Below are positions 62,367 to 64,000 of a DNA stretch of 64,000 bases, piece after piece. This DNA is from an uncultured Eubacteriales bacterium. GTDB taxonomy: Bacteria; Bacillota; Clostridia; Lachnospirales; Lachnospiraceae. How positions within the stretch are numbered: the stretch's first letter is position 1; each line of letters opens with the position of its first letter. Under the pieces are notes generated by a model that saw only the letters and a program-made list of their open reading frames with translations, searched no databases and was not told the DNA's origin. A program made the position numbers and the translations under genes. The DNA lies in assembly GCA_949292795.1 (NCBI GenBank), contig CASFBR010000130.1:1-64000 (forward strand), in the 5' to 3' direction.

Positions 62367-62478
62367 AAAGAAATGCTGGTAGTATTATATGATCTCCATT
62401 TACCATCTCCATCGGAGGGCACGATATTTGGTGACCATATATTAACAAATAAAATACATTTTAGGAGGAATAAAACAA

Positions 62479-64000
62479 ATGGCTAGGAAATGGGTTTATT
62501 TGTTTAGCGAGGGTAACGCATCTATGCGCGAGCTCCTTGGTGGTAAAGGTGCAAACCTTGCCGAAATGACAGGTCTTGGACTTCCAGTACCCCAGGGCTT
62601 TACCGTAACAACGGAGGCGTGTACACAGTACTACGAAGATGGCAGACAGATTAATGACGAGATCATGTCACAGATCATGGAAGCTATGGGTAAGCTGGAA
62701 GAAATCACAGGCAAGAAGTTCGGAGATAAAGAAAATCCGCTCCTTGTTTCTGTTCGTTCCGGTGCAAGAGCTTCGATGCCTGGTATGATGGATACAATTC
62801 TTAACCTTGGTCTGAATGAAGAGGTTGTTGAAACTTTAGCTGAGGCTTCCGGTAACCCACGTTGGGCATGGGATTGTTACAGAAGATTTATTCAGATGTA
62901 CTCCGATGTTGTTATGGAAGTCGGCAAGAAATATTTTGAAGAGCTCATCGACAAGATGAAAGAAGAAAAGGGTGTAAAGCAGGACGTAGATCTGACTGCT
63001 GAGGACCTTAAGACTCTGGCCGGCCAGTTCAAGGCTGAGTACAAGGCAAAGATCGGCTCTGATTTCCCATCCGATGCAAAAGAGCAGTTAATTGGCGCTG
63101 TTAAGGCTGTATTCCGTTCCTGGGATAATCCCCGTGCAAACGTTTACCGCCGCGACAACGACATCCCATATTCCTGGGGTACTGCTGTAAACGTACAGAT
63201 GATGGCTTTCGGTAACATGGGTGATGACTGCGGTACAGGTGTTGCATTTACCCGTGACCCGGCAACCGGTGCAAACGGTCTGTTCGGCGAGTTCCTGACC
63301 AACGCTCAGGGCGAGGACGTTGTTGCCGGCGTTCGTACACCGATGCACATTTCTGAAATGGAAGAAAAATTCCCTGAAGCTTTCAAGCAGTTCAAGGAAG
63401 TTTGCAAAACTCTGGAAACGCATTACAGAGATATGCAGGATATGGAATTTACAGTTGAGCATGGAAAGCTGTTCATGCTTCAGACCCGTAATGGTAAGAG
63501 AACAGCTCAGGCTGCTCTTAAGATTGCCTGCGACCTTGTTGACGAAGGCATGAGAACAGAAGAAGAAGCAGTAGCAATGATCGATCCGCGTAACCTTGAT
63601 ACACTTCTTCATCCGCAGTTCGATGCAGCTGCTTTAAAGGCTGCTACTCCGATGGGCAAAGGCCTTGGCGCTTCTCCTGGTGCTGCCTGCGGTAAAGTTG
63701 TATTCACAGCAGATGATGCCGTAGAATGGGCTGAAAGAGGCGAAAAGGTTGTTCTTGTCCGTCTTGAGACATCTCCTGAGGACATCACAGGTATGAAGTC
63801 TGCTCAGGGTATCCTCACTGTTCGCGGCGGTATGACAAGCCATGCAGCCGTTGTTGCCCGTGGTATGGGTGAGTGCTGTGTATCCGGCTGCGGTGACATC
63901 GTGATGGATGAAGCAAATAAGAAATTTACACTTGGCGGCAAAGAGTTCCACGAAGGAGACTTCATCTCCATCGATGGTACAACCGGTAACATCTATGACG
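62479..64000 (+). CDS. ppdK: pyruvate, phosphate dikinase, N-terminal 507 codons
   Basis: Interconverts PEP, AMP and pyrophosphate with pyruvate, ATP and phosphate; in anaerobes it often serves glycolysis. The ATP-grasp domain starts WVYLFSEGNASMRELLGGKGANLAEMTGLGLPVPQGFTVTTEACTQYY, with LVSVRSGARASMPGMMDTILNLG. The swivelling phosphohistidine domain has GGMTSHAAVVARGMG, and its His falls at residue 455, the same number as the catalytic His of Clostridium symbiosum PPDK. The frame is open to the window end; about 370 residues (PEP domain) are missing. AGGAGGAATAAAACAA precedes ATG 62479. No defect seen. Confidence 0.98.
   Translation, partial: MARKWVYLFSEGNASMRELLGGKGANLAEMTGLGLPVPQGFTVTTEACTQYYEDGRQINDEIMSQIMEAMGKLEEITGKKFGDKENPLLVSVRSGARASMPGMMDTILNLGLNEEVVETLAEASGNPRWAWDCYRRFIQMYSDVVMEVGKKYFEELIDKMKEEKGVKQDVDLTAEDLKTLAGQFKAEYKAKIGSDFPSDAKEQLIGAVKAVFRSWDNPRANVYRRDNDIPYSWGTAVNVQMMAFGNMGDDCGTGVAFTRDPATGANGLFGEFLTNAQGEDVVAGVRTPMHISEMEEKFPEAFKQFKEVCKTLETHYRDMQDMEFTVEHGKLFMLQTRNGKRTAQAALKIACDLVDEGMRTEEEAVAMIDPRNLDTLLHPQFDAAALKAATPMGKGLGASPGAACGKVVFTADDAVEWAERGEKVVLVRLETSPEDITGMKSAQGILTVRGGMTSHAAVVARGMGECCVSGCGDIVMDEANKKFTLGGKEFHEGDFISIDGTTGNIYD

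Noticed and set aside
63115..63135. CAAACGTTTACC as a further LacI-type site
   Set aside because: It lies inside the ppdK coding region and lacks the conserved GCCTA end.

Overview
The window reads as a chromosome segment of an anaerobic, spore-lineage Firmicute of the Clostridia, most likely family Lachnospiraceae. The grounds are strong GGAGG ribosome sites, a SigH-type sigma factor, a cysteine T-box leader, a CIRCE-controlled groESL, a pyruvate phosphate dikinase, a predicted Re-type citrate synthase, and two tiny glycine/cysteine-rich membrane proteins of the kind seen in gut Lachnospiraceae. Base composition looks near 50% GC. I see no rRNA, CRISPR array, prophage or complete insertion sequence. 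The accessory flavour comes from short palindromic repeats and one decayed transporter gene.

Layout. 1-5.1 kb: small proteins, an MnmM/YtqB-like methyltransferase, an XRE regulator, a sugar-phosphate nucleotidyltransferase and an intracellular-type subtilase. 5.1-8.7 kb: isocitrate dehydrogenase, Re-citrate synthase-like enzyme and a GntR/FCD regulator; the two promoters share an exact 16-base operator-like site in opposite orientations. 8.7-9.4 kb: bioY behind a nested palindrome. 9.4-22 kb: the most unusual locus, with a LacI regulator, NagB-like and NagA enzymes, a class II aldolase, a sulfonate/taurine-type ABC importer, then PFK, TIM, LarA-like and PGI enzymes. Several of these proteins have substitutions in catalytic motifs, which suggests a parallel upper-glycolysis route for an unusual sugar. 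22-28 kb: a glycosyltransferase fused to a MarR-like domain, then topoisomerase IV. 28-37 kb: TauE-type exporter, three tRNAs, a candidate small RNA, a sugar ABC importer and a MATE pump.

37-42.3 kb is a conserved Firmicute block (ispF, cysteine T-box, cysE, cysS, mrnC, rlmB, sigH) that links isoprenoid precursor synthesis, cysteine supply, RNA processing and sporulation onset. 42.3-53 kb: DedA protein, metallo-beta-lactamase lipoprotein, tRNA-Thr, glnS, groESL, guaB, a cell-wall amidase and a broken MATE gene. 53-64 kb: M16C peptidase, era, recO, a lipoprotein, glycyl-tRNA synthetase, a MATE pump and the first 507 codons of ppdK, which runs off the window.

All calls come from reading the sequence and its translations by eye. 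Family assignments rest on recognised motifs and remembered family sequences, not on searches. Residue numbers count from the start codon chosen here.
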